Positions 53,285 to 63,656 of a stretch of 64,000 nt of DNA are shown here, piece after piece. The DNA is from CAVORB01 sp963736235 (lineage in GTDB: Bacteria > Pseudomonadota > Gammaproteobacteria > Chromatiales > Chromatiaceae). Where the stretch lies: positions 1 to 64,000 of the forward strand of contig CAVTOR010000001.1 of assembly GCA_963736235.1 (NCBI GenBank), in the 5' to 3' direction. The translations under genes and the position numbers were made by a program. Each line of letters begins with the position of its first letter. Within the stretch, counting starts at the first letter, position 1. Under the pieces are notes generated by a model. The model was not told where the DNA came from and did no database searches. It saw only the letters and a program-made list of their open reading frames with translations.

Positions 53285-54673
53285 TCAGGCGCGCTGGCTT
53301 TCCGCCCGCCGCAGACCCGAGAAGTAGCGCTCCGCAGCCTCCTTGACCTTGGGCGCCAGCAACAGGGCGGAGACCATGGTCGGTATCGCCATCAGGGCAA
53401 AGGCACCGTCGATGATGCCGATGGCGGCCTCCAGCGTGACCACCGCGGCCAGGACGATGAACAGGACGTAGACCCATCGGTACCAATCCTGACGCTCGGC
53501 ACCGAAGAGGAAGCCGAAGCACTTGGTCCCGTAGTAGGAGTAGGTGAAGAGCGTGGTGACACCGAAACAGACCACCGAGACGACGATGATCAAGTGTCCG
53601 GCGGGCCCGAGCACCTCGCCGAAGGCCGCCGCGGTCAGGGTCACGCCGCTGGCGCCGCTGGTCTGCCAGGCCCCCGAGAGCAGGATCATCAGCGCGGTGG
53701 CCGTGCAGATGACGAGGGTGTCGATAATAGGCCCCAGCATCGCCACCAGCCCCTCCCGCACCGGCTCGCGGGTCCTCGCCGCCCCGTGGGCCAGCGCCTC
53801 GGTGCCGATGCCGGCCTCGTTGGAGAAGGTCCCGCGCTGGACGCCGTAGAGGATCACGCTGCCGAGCGCGCCGCCTGCGGCCGCCGTGCCGGTGAAGGCG
53901 TCCTGCACTATCAGGGCGAGCGCGCCGGGTACCCGCTCAAGATTGAGCAGCAGGCCGACGGCGGCCCCGCCGCAATAGAGCAGGGTCATGAAAGGCACGA
54001 GCCGGCTGGAGACCGCCGCGAGGCGCTGCAACCCCCCGAACACGACCAGCGCCGTCAACACGGCGAGGACGATGCCCGCGCCCAGGTTGAAGACGAACCC
54101 ATCCTGGCCCTCGGCGAGCAGACCTGCAGGGACGAAGACCACCTCGCGCAGAACCTGAACCAGCTGATTGGCCCCGAACGCAGGAAGGCAACCGATGAGG
54201 CCCGCGACGCTGAAGAGATAGGCTAGCGGCAGCCAGCGCCGTCCGAGCCCCTCGCGGATGACGTACATGGGACCGCCCTGCAGGTGTCCGCGGCTGTCCT
54301 GCCCCCGGTAGAGCACCGCCAGGGTGCAGGTGAAGAATTTGGTGGCGACGCCGACGATCGCGCTCATCCACATCCAGAACACCGCCCCGGGTCCGCCCAC
54401 GGCGATGGCCAGGGCGACCCCGCCGATGTTGCCCATGCCGATGGTCCCGGCCAGGGCCGATGACAGGGCCTGGAAGTGTGTGACGTCACCGGGGGCAAGC
54501 TGGTCATCGTAACGCCCCCTCAGCAGGTCCCAGGCGTGGGGGAGATAGCGCAGTGGCACCAGGCGGGAGTACAGCAGGAAGAACGTGCCGCCGCCGAGCA
54601 GGAGCACGAGCAGCCAGGGCCCCCAGGCCAGCTCGGCGAACCGGGTGGCGGCGTCATGAAAGAGGTCGAGCAT
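53285..54673 (-). CDS. Alanine/glycine:cation symporter (AGCS family)
   Basis: 462 residues, about eleven helices. Family signature PMYVIREGLGRRWLPLAYLF, LFSVAGLIGCLPAFGANQLV and QRGTFSNEAGIGTEALAHGA are typical of AlsT/AGCS sodium-coupled alanine or glycine carriers. It converges on the mla operon end (plus strand) and follows the dehydrogenase gene on the same strand. Confidence 0.93.
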   Translation of the reverse strand: MLDLFHDAATRFAELAWGPWLLVLLLGGGTFFLLYSRLVPLRYLPHAWDLLRGRYDDQLAPGDVTHFQALSSALAGTIGMGNIGGVALAIAVGGPGAVFWMWMSAIVGVATKFFTCTLAVLYRGQDSRGHLQGGPMYVIREGLGRRWLPLAYLFSVAGLIGCLPAFGANQLVQVLREVVFVPAGLLAEGQDGFVFNLGAGIVLAVLTALVVFGGLQRLAAVSSRLVPFMTLLYCGGAAVGLLLNLERVPGALALIVQDAFTGTAAAGGALGSVILYGVQRGTFSNEAGIGTEALAHGAARTREPVREGLVAMLGPIIDTLVICTATALMILLSGAWQTSGASGVTLTAAAFGEVLGPAGHLIIVVSVVCFGVTTLFTYSYYGTKCFGFLFGAERQDWYRWVYVLFIVLAAVVTLEAAIGIIDGAFALMAIPTMVSALLLAPKVKEAAERYFSGLRRAESQRA

Positions 54674-54722
54674 GGCGCATTCTGCACGCCGCGCGTCGCG
54701 GTGCGCAAACCTGGCGGGGAGA

Positions 54723-55685
54723 TCAGACGACGCGGTTTCTGGAGATGCCGCCCGTGAAGGCCCGGATGTTCTCCGCCACGTCGTCGATCAACCGCTGACG
54801 CGACTCGCGGCTGGCCCAGGCGGTGTGCGGGGTGACGATCAGGTAAGGGATCGCAGGATCGAGGAGCGGGTTGCCATCCCGCGGGGGCTCGACCGTCAGC
54901 ACATCCACGGCGGCACCGCCGATCACGCCTCGGCGCAGCGCATCGGCCAACGCCCGCTCGTCCACAATGCCGCCGCGGGCGGTGTTGATCAGGAGGGCGT
55001 CTGGGCGCATCAGGTCCAGCTCCGCCGCGCCGATCAGGTTGCGGGTGGTCTCCGTCAAGGGGCAATGGAGACTGAGGACGTCCACACGAGGGAGCAGATC
55101 CGGGAGCGGCAACCGCCCCCGCTCTGCGGGGCCGCCCGGGCGTTGCGCGACCAGCACCTGCATACCGAAGGCCTCCGCGACCTTCGCCACCCCCCGGCCC
55201 AGCTCGCCGAATCCGACGATGCCCAGGGTGAGGCTTGCCAGCTCGCGGATCGGGTAGTCGAGCAGGCAGAATTGATCGCTTCGGGCCCAGGCGCCGTCGC
55301 GGACCGCCTGTTGGTATTCCGCGAGGCGCGTGGCATGGGCCAGCATCAGGGCAAACACGTGCTGGACCACCGCCGGCGTGGCGTAGGCGGTGACGTTCGA
55401 GACCGCGATGCCAAGCTCGCGTGCCGCCCCCAGATCCACATTGTTGGTGCCGGTCGCGGCCACGCACACCAACCTCAGCGAAGGGGCCGAGCGGAGGTGA
55501 TCCCGGTCCAGCACCACCTTGTTCGTGACCACCACCTCGGCGCCGGCAATGCGGCCGCCCGTCTGCTCCGGCGAGGTGCGCTCGTGCAGGGTCCAGGCAC
55601 CGCAGGCGCCGCGCAAGGCCGCCAGGTCCACGTCTCCGCGATCAATGGTGGCGAGGTCCAGCAGGACACCGCGCGCGGGCTTCAT
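54723..55685 (-). CDS. D-2-hydroxyacid dehydrogenase
   Basis: 320 residues. Rossmann GxGxxG in LGIVGFGELGRGVAKVAEAF, catalytic Arg in LINTARGGIVDERALADALR, and the Glu/His pair leading to IVTPHTAWASRESRQ. Acts on 2-oxo acids with NAD(P)H; glycerate or hydroxypyruvate are typical substrates of close family members. Followed by the AGCS symporter on the same strand. Confidence 0.93.
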   Translation of the reverse strand: MKPARGVLLDLATIDRGDVDLAALRGACGAWTLHERTSPEQTGGRIAGAEVVVTNKVVLDRDHLRSAPSLRLVCVAATGTNNVDLGAARELGIAVSNVTAYATPAVVQHVFALMLAHATRLAEYQQAVRDGAWARSDQFCLLDYPIRELASLTLGIVGFGELGRGVAKVAEAFGMQVLVAQRPGGPAERGRLPLPDLLPRVDVLSLHCPLTETTRNLIGAAELDLMRPDALLINTARGGIVDERALADALRRGVIGGAAVDVLTVEPPRDGNPLLDPAIPYLIVTPHTAWASRESRQRLIDDVAENIRAFTGGISRNRVV

Positions 55686-55713
55686 AACCTTGGTCCAGTT
55701 CGGCCCAGGGCCG

Positions 55714-56154
55714 TCAATCCTTGAAGTCGTCGTGGCAGCCCTTACAGGTCTTGGCGGTTGCGCCGAACTGCTCCTTCATTGCCGCCTCGTCACCCCCGGC
55801 GGCGACCTCGGCGAGCTTGGCCGACTGCTCTCGCAGTGCCTGGTGCTTGTCCTGGAATTTTTTGAAATCGAGCCAGATCTCCTCGCGGGCATCGCTCTCG
55901 TCGGTGATCGAGTCCTCGGGGAAAGCGGCCATCAGCTCCAGCTGGGCGGCGGAGGCAAGATCCTTGGCGTGGCGGGCAAAAACGGCGGCATCGAACTCGG
56001 TCTTGCCCTTCACCATGTCCCGCATGGAGGTGACATTCCAGGCGTAGACATTCATCACCGCCTGCCGGTAGTCAACGGCCTTTTCCACATCGGCCTGGGC
56101 ACCGACCGAGAACAACAGGATGGCGGGCGCTGCAAAGTGGCGGATCGTCTGCAT
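55714..56154 (-). CDS. Cytochrome c' (class II c-type cytochrome)
   Basis: 146 residues. Signal peptide (FAAPAILLFSVGAQAD), a four-helix bundle, and the haem motif C137-K-G-C140-H141 at the C-terminus as is normal for c'. It binds NO or CO and is often protective against nitrosative stress in denitrifying or phototrophic proteobacteria. Preceded by the Nudix gene on the same strand. Confidence 0.93.
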   Translation of the reverse strand: MQTIRHFAAPAILLFSVGAQADVEKAVDYRQAVMNVYAWNVTSMRDMVKGKTEFDAAVFARHAKDLASAAQLELMAAFPEDSITDESDAREEIWLDFKKFQDKHQALREQSAKLAEVAAGGDEAAMKEQFGATAKTCKGCHDDFKD

Positions 56155-56215
56155 GTCGAATCTCCTAGTGGCTGTTGGTCGCGCTGCGCACTATGCAGGC
56201 TGGCGCCCCCTGTTT

Positions 56216-56629
56216 TCAAGTGACCAAGGTGGACAGGCGAAAGATGAGGTCCTTCAGCGCCGGCTCGTCCACGCGCTCCGCGGCGTCGGCGGTCGTCAGC
56301 CACTCGCGGTCGCGAAACGCCTCCGGCCAGTCATCGAGCTCCCGCTCGACCGCCATGGCGTAGACCTCGACCCGGCAGGTTCCGCCCCACTTCTCGTACT
56401 CGTAGCTGCCGAGCGGGGCGGGCAGCATGCGACCATGCAGGCCAGCCTCCTCGAAGGCCTCGTTGGCGGCGGAGTCGGCGGCGCTCAGGTCCGGCTCGAC
56501 GACGCCCTTGGGAACGATCCAGCGGCGACGCTTCCGGCTGGTGATCAACAGCACCTCGAGCCCGGAGGGCCCGGTTCGAAAAGGGATGACCGCCGACTGG
56601 CGGTAGAAGTAGTCGGGTTTGGTTTGCAT
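56216..56629 (-). CDS. Nudix hydrolase (DIPP-like)
   Basis: 137 residues. Nudix box GVVEPDLSAADSAANEAFEE A-G, after the substrate strands LEVLLITSRKRRRWIVPKG. It resembles diphosphoinositol-polyphosphate or diadenosine polyphosphate hydrolases (KRxxW-x-VPKG pattern). The Arg in the canonical REUxEE is Asn here, a conservative loss. Cytoplasmic. The truncated ISAs1 transposase begins 11 bases upstream. Confidence 0.88.
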   Translation of the reverse strand: MQTKPDYFYRQSAVIPFRTGPSGLEVLLITSRKRRRWIVPKGVVEPDLSAADSAANEAFEEAGLHGRMLPAPLGSYEYEKWGGTCRVEVYAMAVERELDDWPEAFRDREWLTTADAAERVDEPALKDLIFRLSTLVT

Positions 56630-56640
56630 CGTACGCTGTC

Positions 56641-57494
56641 TTAGGCAGCAAGGCGGAACGGCAAGTTGCGAATTTTAGTGCCCCGGCGGCTCCGGCGATA
56701 GGCGACCATGCCGATGCTACGCAACCCCTGCCAAAGCTGCGTATTGGGCAGCGTTCGCAAGTCCTCCGTTACCCAGTAACGGCGCACCTCCAGGCGTCCA
56801 TGATCCTGGTCCACCTCTTCGGTGTAGTCATATTCAACGCCAGCGAAGTCACCGGCCATGGCCACCGTGAAGAAGTCCTCAACGCCTTCCTGAAGTACGC
56901 TCTGGTTTCCCTTGAGCCCCAGGACGTAATCGCCGCCCTGGGCGATGATTTGCTCGGCGATGGCGCGTTGGCAGCCCATGGCATCAATCGTCACGATGCA
57001 CCCCTTGAGTTCAAGGAGTTCGAGCAATTTCGGGATTGCCGTGATTTCGTTGGACTTCTCCTCCGTCGCCTCTTGGGCGAGCACCAAACGGTTCGTGCTC
57101 GCCCACGCACTGACCATATGCAGTGCCTTGCGTGAGCGCTTGCGATCATGCGAGCCACGCGCGCTCTTGCCATCGATGGCGATCACCTCGCCCTGCGTGG
57201 CTTCGCTCACTGCGCCCGTCCAACTGCGGAAGCACTGTTGAAAGCCCTTCGGCGACAATCGTGACAAGACATTGGCGATGCAGTTGTGCGACGGTACGCT
57301 GTTGGCGAACGGCGCAAACTTGCGCAGCCATCCAACTTCTCCTGACCAAACTCTTCGATGGCTTCCCAACCGTCCGCGCCACTGCTCACCGCGCAGAGCA
57401 CCAAAATGACGATATCCATCAGTTCATGCAGCTTGTTGCGATCAATCCGTGGATCCTCAAGCGTCGAGAAATGTTCTTCAATACTTGCAGACAC
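56641..57494 (-). mobile_element. Truncated ISAs1-family transposase, frameshifted
   Basis: Frame 1 (start 57494) reads HFSTLEDPRIDRNKLHELMD and ILVLCAVSSGADGWEAIEEF, the ISAs1 N-terminus. The frame changes near 57335; frame 2 gives GWLRKFAPFANSVPSHNCIA, IAIDGKSARGSHDRK (first catalytic Asp), LKGCIVTIDAMGCQRAIAEQ (second Asp), YVLGLKGNQ, HGRLEVRRYWVTEDL, and stops at 56641 after unmatched text. Intact ISAs1 transposases have about 370 residues; the C-terminal 80-100 are missing. A dead element. Confidence 0.85.
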
Positions 57495-57694
57495 GAGAAA
57501 CTCCTCATGTTGTTTCTCGCTATATTGCCTATCTCGCTGTCGCGCGACAATTTAAGCGCGCTCGCCCTGAAAGGGGGAGAACCGTGCGCCGTGGCGTGCC
57601 CCAAAGCCGTCCTTTTCGCGTTTTGGGCTATACCTCGCTACAACGGACCCGCGAAGGCTCCGGTACCCCGCGCCAACGAGAGGAGAAGAGCGCA

Positions 57695-58555
57695 ATGGCA
57701 AAAGTGATCATCTGCGTCCACGGACGCGCGAACAAGCCGGAGCCCAAAACACTCCAGAAATGGTGGACCACGTCCATCAACGAGGGCCTGGAGAAGAACC
57801 TGGGGACCAGTCTCGGCAGCATTCCGGTGAAGATGGCGTATTACAGCGATGTCTGCTTCAAGCGACCGCTGAAGGACAAGGACAACGACGAGCCCTACCT
57901 TCCCGCCGAAGCGGACCCGCAGCGCTACCGGCGGCGCATGGTGGACCGCATTCGCGGGACTTTCGGGAGTTGGGCCGACAACCCGATCGACTGGTTGGAG
58001 GAGAACAGCGCAATCTTCTCCAAGCTGGCCAAGACCGTGCTGCGCAAGGTCATGACCGATCTCGGCGACTACTATGGCAACGAGTCCAGGCGCTCCCGCA
58101 TACAGCAACGGCTGATCGACCTGATCGAGGAGCACAAGGACGACGAGATTCTGCTGCTCTCCCACTCCATGGGCACCATCGTCGCTTACGACGTGTTGCG
58201 GGATCTGGGACGATCCGAGCAGCACGCGGGGCTCACCATCGAGCACCTCGTCACCATGGGCTCGCCGCTCGGCCTGACCGCGGTGAAGGGCAACATCATC
58301 ACCGAGCACAATGAACGCCTGCGCACGCCCTCCTGCGTGTCCCGAGCCTGGGTCAACTTCTCCGACCCGCAGGATTACGTCTGTGTCGACAGTCACCTTG
58401 CGGACGAGTACGACGAGAACAGCAGGCTGGTCCGCGTGAGCGACCAGATGGTCTGCAACGAGTACGTGGGAAAGAGCGGCAAGCCCAACGAGCACAAGTC
58501 GTTCGGCTATCTGCGCTCGCCGGAGGTCTCCGACCTGGTGGCACGGTTCCTCTGA
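57695..58555 (+). CDS. Alpha/beta-fold serine hydrolase, unknown substrate
   Basis: 286 residues from the ATG at 57695 (AGAGGAGAAG upstream). Starts AKVIICVHGRANKPEPKTLQ, oxyanion strand; nucleophile Ser in EILLLSHSMGTIVAYDVL; later LVTMGSPLGLTAVKGN and a C-terminal His region (NEHKSFGYLRSPEVSDL). Pattern resembles lipase/esterase-like proteins of unknown function. It converges with the response regulator gene downstream. Confidence 0.8.
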   Translation: MAKVIICVHGRANKPEPKTLQKWWTTSINEGLEKNLGTSLGSIPVKMAYYSDVCFKRPLKDKDNDEPYLPAEADPQRYRRRMVDRIRGTFGSWADNPIDWLEENSAIFSKLAKTVLRKVMTDLGDYYGNESRRSRIQQRLIDLIEEHKDDEILLLSHSMGTIVAYDVLRDLGRSEQHAGLTIEHLVTMGSPLGLTAVKGNIITEHNERLRTPSCVSRAWVNFSDPQDYVCVDSHLADEYDENSRLVRVSDQMVCNEYVGKSGKPNEHKSFGYLRSPEVSDLVARFL

Positions 58556-58583
58556 AGCCGCGGGCAGCGAACCGGCCAGCGGG

Positions 58584-59304
58584 CTACTCGAACGCGACGC
58601 GCGCGCTCAGTTTGTAACCCACGCCGCGCACGGTCTCGATCAGGCGCGGGATCTGAGGGTCCTCCTCGATCTTCTTCCGCAGCTTCCCGACCAGGACGTC
58701 GACGCTGCGGTCCTCCGGCGACCAGTTGCGCCCGGCCACGAGGTCCATGATGGCATCCCGGGTGAGTACGCGCTTCGGGTGCCGAGCAAAGGCAGCGAGC
58801 AGTTGAAACTCGTGCGAGGTCAGGCTGACCGTTCCCCGCGCGGGCGAGGTCAGCTCGTAGGAGCCCAGGTCCAGCGTCCATCCGGCAAAACGGGCCACGG
58901 TGCCGTCCGCGTCCGTGGTCACTGCCCTGCCCGCCGACGCGCGGCGGAGCACGCTGCGCACCCGGGCAAGCAGCTCGCGCTCGTCGAAGGGCTTGGTGAC
59001 ATAGTCGTCGGCGCCGAGCTCCAGACCCACCACCTTGTCCACGGTGTCGGCTTTGCCCGTCAGGATAACGACCGCCACGTCAGAGGTTGCGCGCAGCTCC
59101 CGGGCCAGGCTGAACCCGTCCTCGTCGGGCAGCATCAGATCGAGCAGAACCAGGTCCGGTCTCGCCGTCGCCAGCTTCTCGCGCATCTCGGCGCCGGTGG
59201 TAGCGGTGCGAGTCTCGTAACCCTCCCTCTCGAAATAGCGCCCTAACGCCCGGCACAACCTGCGGATCGTCATCAACGATCAGAATGCTGGCTGCCGCTG
59301 ACAT
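58584..59304 (-). CDS. OmpR-family response regulator, one frameshift near the start
   Basis: REC domain plus winged helix. The frame 58584-59276 contains LLDLMLPDEDGFSLARELRA (phosphoacceptor Asp), VVILTGKADTVDKVVGLELG, DDYVTKPFDERELLARVRS and the OmpR_C domain (LTSHEFQLLAAFARHPKRVL, VLVGKLRKKIEEDPQIPRLI, TVRGVGYKL). The first strand ILIVDDDPQ lies in another frame starting at the ATG at 59304, with a shift near 59265. Divergent from the hybrid kinase, its probable partner. Confidence 0.85.
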
Positions 59305-59516
59305 GCGGGCGCTCCCTCCTGCGAACATGGGTGCCGGTCGTGCCGGCGAAACCTCTTCCCGCCGGATTATATCCGGAGGATTTCACCACAAGGCGAGAAC
59401 GACGACAGGTCGCGAGCCGGCCAGCGCCGGTGCGAGCTATCCTCAAGCTACTACCGATGGGAGCATCGCGGCGGCTTCTCGCGCCTCCGCTCGCCGCCAC
59501 CGCAGGCGGAGCCCGG

Positions 59517-62195
59517 GTGACCGAGAGCAAGCGAATCGTCTGGTTGATTCGTCGATCATGATGGCGGCGGTCACGGTCAGCACCGCGGTGGCGGTCAGCG
59601 GTGTTGTACCGGACCGCCTTCGAGCAGGAGCGGGCGCATCTGCTCCAGAACGTGGACGATCAGGCCCACCTCATGGACGCGGTGGCGCGCTTCGACCGCG
59701 CGCAACACCGGGAAGCTCGCGCGACATCCGAGGCCGCCACGCCTGTCGCAGATCGAGAGTGCCTTCGATCATTACCCGAGCGATGGCCAGATCGCCGAGA
59801 TCACCGTCGCGCAGCGGAAAGGGGACGAGATCGTCTATCTGGTCACGCATGGCCGCGTGGCAGACCAGCAAATCGAGCCCATCCCCTTCGCCTCCGAGCT
59901 CGCCGAGCCGATGCGGCGGGCGCTCTCCGGCCAGTCGGGGTCGATGATCGGCCTCGACTACCGCGGGGTCGAGGTCCTCGCCGCCTATCAGCCGGTACCC
60001 ATTCTCAATGCTGGCGTGGTGGCGAAGATGGATCTCGCCGATATCCGCGCGCCCTTCCTGCGGGGCGCGGCCATGGTGATCGGGCTGGCTCTGGTGCTCG
60101 TCACCGCAGGGACCGTGCTGTTCGTGCGTCTCACCAACCCGATGGTCAAACACCTGACCGAGACCGAGCAACGCTACCAGCGCATCTTCTGCGGCGCACC
60201 GGTGCCGATCTGGGAGCAGGACTTCTCCGACGTCGGCGAGGCCCTGCAAGATCTCAGGAAGTCCGGCGTGGCAGAGCTCGAGCCGTACCTCGCTGACAAC
60301 CCCGAGGCACTGCGGCAACTTGTCCGGCAAGGTCCGGGTCAAGGAGGCGAACGCGGCGGCGTTGAAGCTCTTCGGCGCGCGCTCGGGCAGGCAGTTCGTC
60401 GCCTGGTTCGAACGGAGTCTTCCTCCCCGCCACCCTCGACCTCGCTGCCGATGAAGCTGCAAGCACTCTGGGAAGGCCGCGAGGCGCTGCTGCAATCGTA
60501 CCTTTCAGCGTAAGGAGCCTGGACGGCAGGGACCTGACGGTCATCCTGTCCATGGTGATCCCGAGCGCCGAGCGACGGATACCACAGCGTCGCCGGTCTC
60601 AGCCCTCGACGTGACGGCGGAGGTGAATCTGCGCCAACGCGAGGAGGAGCTCGCGCTGATCCTGGCGTCCACCGGCGAGGGAATCTTCGGCATGGACAAC
60701 AAGGGACGATGCACCTTCGTCAATCGCGCGGCCCTGCAGATGCTCGGCTACCAGGACGAGAGGCGAACTGCTCGGCCGGGAGATGCACTCCCTGATCCAC
60801 CACACCTGCCGCGATGGCACGCCGCTCCCTGCCAGAGGATTGCCCGATCTACCGGGCCTGCCGCGAGAATGCGGTGGTGCGCCTCGAGGAGGAGGCTGTT
60901 CTGGCGTGCCGACGGCACGAGTTTTCCCGCGGAGTGCCGCTCCTACCCCATGGTGAGGGACGGGACGGCCGTGGGTACGGTGGTCACCTTCACCGACATC
61001 ACGGAGCGCAAGGAGCGGGACGCCCAGACTCCTCCACGCCCAGAAGATGGAGGTCATCGGCCAGCTCACAGGTGGTATTGCGCACGATTTCAACAACCTG
61101 CTCGCGATCATTCTGACCAATCTCCACTTCCTTGAGGAGAGATTTGGGACGAAGCGGATGAGGAGACGGTCGAGCTCATTGCGGACGCCACCTCCGCTGC
61201 GGCACAGGACGGCGGCCTCGCTGACGCGACCGCCTGCTGGCCTTCGCCCGCAGGCAGCCGCTGGAGCCGCAGTGGATGGATCTCAGATGCTGTTCATCGA
61301 CCATACCGCCGGTTTCTGCGCCGGGTGACTGGCGAGGGCATCGAGCTGGTCGTGCGACCGAGCGGCGGGCCTCTGCCCGTCCACGTCGACCGCCAACAGC
61401 TCGAGAACGCGATCCTCAACCTGACGCATCAACGCCCGGGACGCAATGCCGGAAGGCGGCATGCTGACGATCGAGGCAAGGCGCGGCACCGCATCGTTGG
61501 AGAAGGGGCATCGTCGCTCCGGGCTCTGCCGGCCGGCAGCTACGTGGTCGTCAGCGTCGCCGACACGGGGGTCGGGATGTCCCCCGAAGCGCTGCAGCGT
61601 GCCGTGGAGCCGTTCTACTCGACCAAACCGATGGGCAAAGGCAGCGGGCTGGGCCTGAGCAGCGCGTTAGGATTTGCGCAGCAGTCCGGCGGCGACTTGA
61701 GATCAGGAGCGTTCCCGACCAGGGTACGACGCGTCTCCATTTATCTGCCCGAGGCGGTCCCTGCGCAAGACGACACGAGCGTGAGCAGGCCCGGCGCCAC
61801 GGACGCCGTCGACAGTCCGGAAAAGCGGCGACGATTCTCGTCGTGGAGGACGAACAGCGTACCCGCCGGTCTCGCCAAGCGGACCTTGTCCGAACTGGGT
61901 TACCAGCGTGCTCGAGGCGGACAACGCGGACGAGGCCGCCCGACTCATCGAGAACGGACGCCAGACGTCGATCTGCTGTTCACGGACCTGGTCATGCCCG
62001 GCGAGCTCGACGGCCTCAAGCTCGGGCTGCTGGGCGCGGGAGCACCGCCCCAGGCTGAAGGTGCTGCTGACCAGCGGCTTCCCGCAAGGCATGACCGAGA
62101 ACGAGGTGCCGGGAGTCGATCCGCTTCCCTTCCTGATGAAGCCCTATTCGAAGCAAACGCTGCAAGAGGCGGTTGAGGCCCTCCTCCGCACCTGA
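59517..62195 (+). pseudogene. Hybrid sensor histidine kinase (sensor-PAS-HisKA-HATPase-REC), shattered
   Basis: Pieces in order across frames: a membrane helix near 59560 (MMAAVTVSTAVAVSGVV), an extracytoplasmic sensor region (HLLQNVDDQAHLMDAVARF, VLAAYQPVPILNAGVVAKMD), a second helix (MVIGLALVLVTAGTVLFVRL), a PAS segment (ALILASTGEGIFGMDNKGRC), an H box (VIGQLTGGIAHDFNNLLAII), an N box (VHVDRQQLENAILNL), G boxes (VADTGVGMSPEALQRAVEPF, GKGSGLGLSSALGFAQQSGG), and a REC domain (ILVVEDEQ..., LLTSGFPQGMTENE). At least eight frame changes are needed. The start is uncertain. Confidence 0.75.
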
Positions 62196-62250
62196 ACGTC
62201 CTGGGAAACCTCGCGATCAAGACAAAGGAAATCCCACGTCGCACATGGCT

Positions 62251-62271
62251 CGGATTACGGGGGGTAATCCG
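62251..62271 (+). terminator. Hairpin after the hybrid kinase
   Basis: CGGATTAC, five G bases, GTAATCCG: 8-bp perfect stem about 55 bases past the kinase stop, followed by TTGCG. A weak terminator. Confidence 0.45.
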
Positions 62272-62316
62272 TTGCGCTTCACCCTGTAGCAACGGTTTCG
62301 AAACGCAGAAATCGGG

Positions 62317-62388
62317 ATAGGGGCGGTCAGCATAGCTGACCGAGCCCCTCCCACACCACCCGGCATGCGGGTCCGCACCGGGCGGTTC
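62317..62388 (-). ncRNA. Group II intron domains V-VI
   Basis: Domain V (62355-62388) is 34 bases: GAACCGCCCGG, TGCGG-ACC-CGCAT, then GCCGGGTGGT closing the stem with one G-U pair. Domain VI follows as GGGGC TC GGTCAGC TAT GCTGACC GCCCC, then TAT at the presumed 3' splice site. Length and shape fit bacterial group II introns. Confidence 0.65.
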
Positions 62389-62400
62389 GAGAAGTTGAGG

Positions 62401-63656
62401 TCATGAGAGCCGGGGCACACCGAGCCGGTCGAAGTAGGCAATCGGCATCACCCGATTCAGCGCGCATGCGGCTGTTACGCCACCAGCGGCGACTGTTCGC
62501 AGCAATCCGTGCGCGCCCGTGTCCGGAGCGCCCAGAGCCAGCAACTCCCGGTACATCGTCTTGCCCCGACGCCAGTGCTTGAGCTGCAGCGCCCGCAACC
62601 GATGGCGCAACCACTCGTCGAGTCGACGAAACACCCCCGGCGTCTGCGCCAAGCCGGAAGTAGGCCTTCCAGCCCGGCAGATACGTCCGAAGTCGCTCCA
62701 CCACCTCCGGCAGGCTTCGCCCACCGGAGCGCCGCGTCAGTTGTCGGATGCGTTGCTTGAAGGTCGTCAGTGCCTTTCGCGCCACCGCGCACTTGATCCG
62801 ATCGCCTGCACTGCGCCACAAACTCGTAGCCCAGAAATTTGCGACCGGTCGCCGGAGCGACAGCACGTCTTGGCCTCATTGACCTTGAGGTGGAGCCGTG
62901 TCATAGAGCGCGACGCAGACCCTTCAATACCCGTTCGCCCGCCCGCTGACTGCGAACATACACATTGCAGTCATCGGCGTAGCGCACGAAGCGATGGCCG
63001 CGCTTCTCAAGTTCCCGATCCACTTCGTCCAGCAGCACGTTGGCCAGTAGCGGTGACAGCGGCCCGCCTTGCGGCGTGCCCTCGTAACGCTCCATGACCA
63101 CACCACCATCCAGAAACCCGGCTACCAGATAGCGACGAATCAGCCGCAGAACGGCCTTGTCGTCGATCCGCCGCGATAACCGATCCATCAGGATGTCGTG
63201 ATTGACCCGGTCGAAGAACTTCTCCAGATCCACATCGACCACCACCCGGTAGCCAGTCCTGCACATAGCGCTGTGCCATACCGCACCGCATCGTGCGCGC
63301 GGCGCCCGGGTCGGAAGCCATAGCTGTGTTCGGTGAACGTTGGATCAATCATCGGCTGGAGGACTTGCAGTAGGGCTTGCTGAATCAGCCGATCAGTCAC
63401 CGTCGGGATCCCCAGTTCCCGCTATCCCGCCTCCGGCTTCGGAATCTGAACACGCCGCACCGGCTCGGGCCGATAGCTGCCGCCTCAGTAACATGTCCCG
63501 AATCTCGGGGCCAGTGCGGTCTTCAGGTAATCCGCCGTTTGTCGCAATGTCAATCCATCCACCCCGCACTGCCCGGTTGGCCTTGACTCGTTTCCACGCA
63601 TGCTCATGTTTGCTCTCGCGAGCATCGCTGCGAGCAGCGTCTCGACCCTGAGCCAT
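62401..63656 (-). pseudogene. Group II intron reverse transcriptase/maturase, frameshifted
   Basis: Starts ATG at 63656 (AWKRVKANRAVRGG). Later frames give TDRLIQQALLQVLQPMIDPT and SEHSYGFRPGRRAHDAV (63188-63400), VVVDVDLEKFFDRVNHDILM, GTPQGGPLSPLLANVLLDEV, RYADD (catalytic YADD, 62901-63266), and the GIIM maturase region TFKQRIRQLTRRSGGRSLPE, TYLPGWKAYFRL and LRALQLKHWRRGKTMYREL to the stop at 62401. Several frame changes; the catalytic core is preserved as sequence. Confidence 0.8.
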
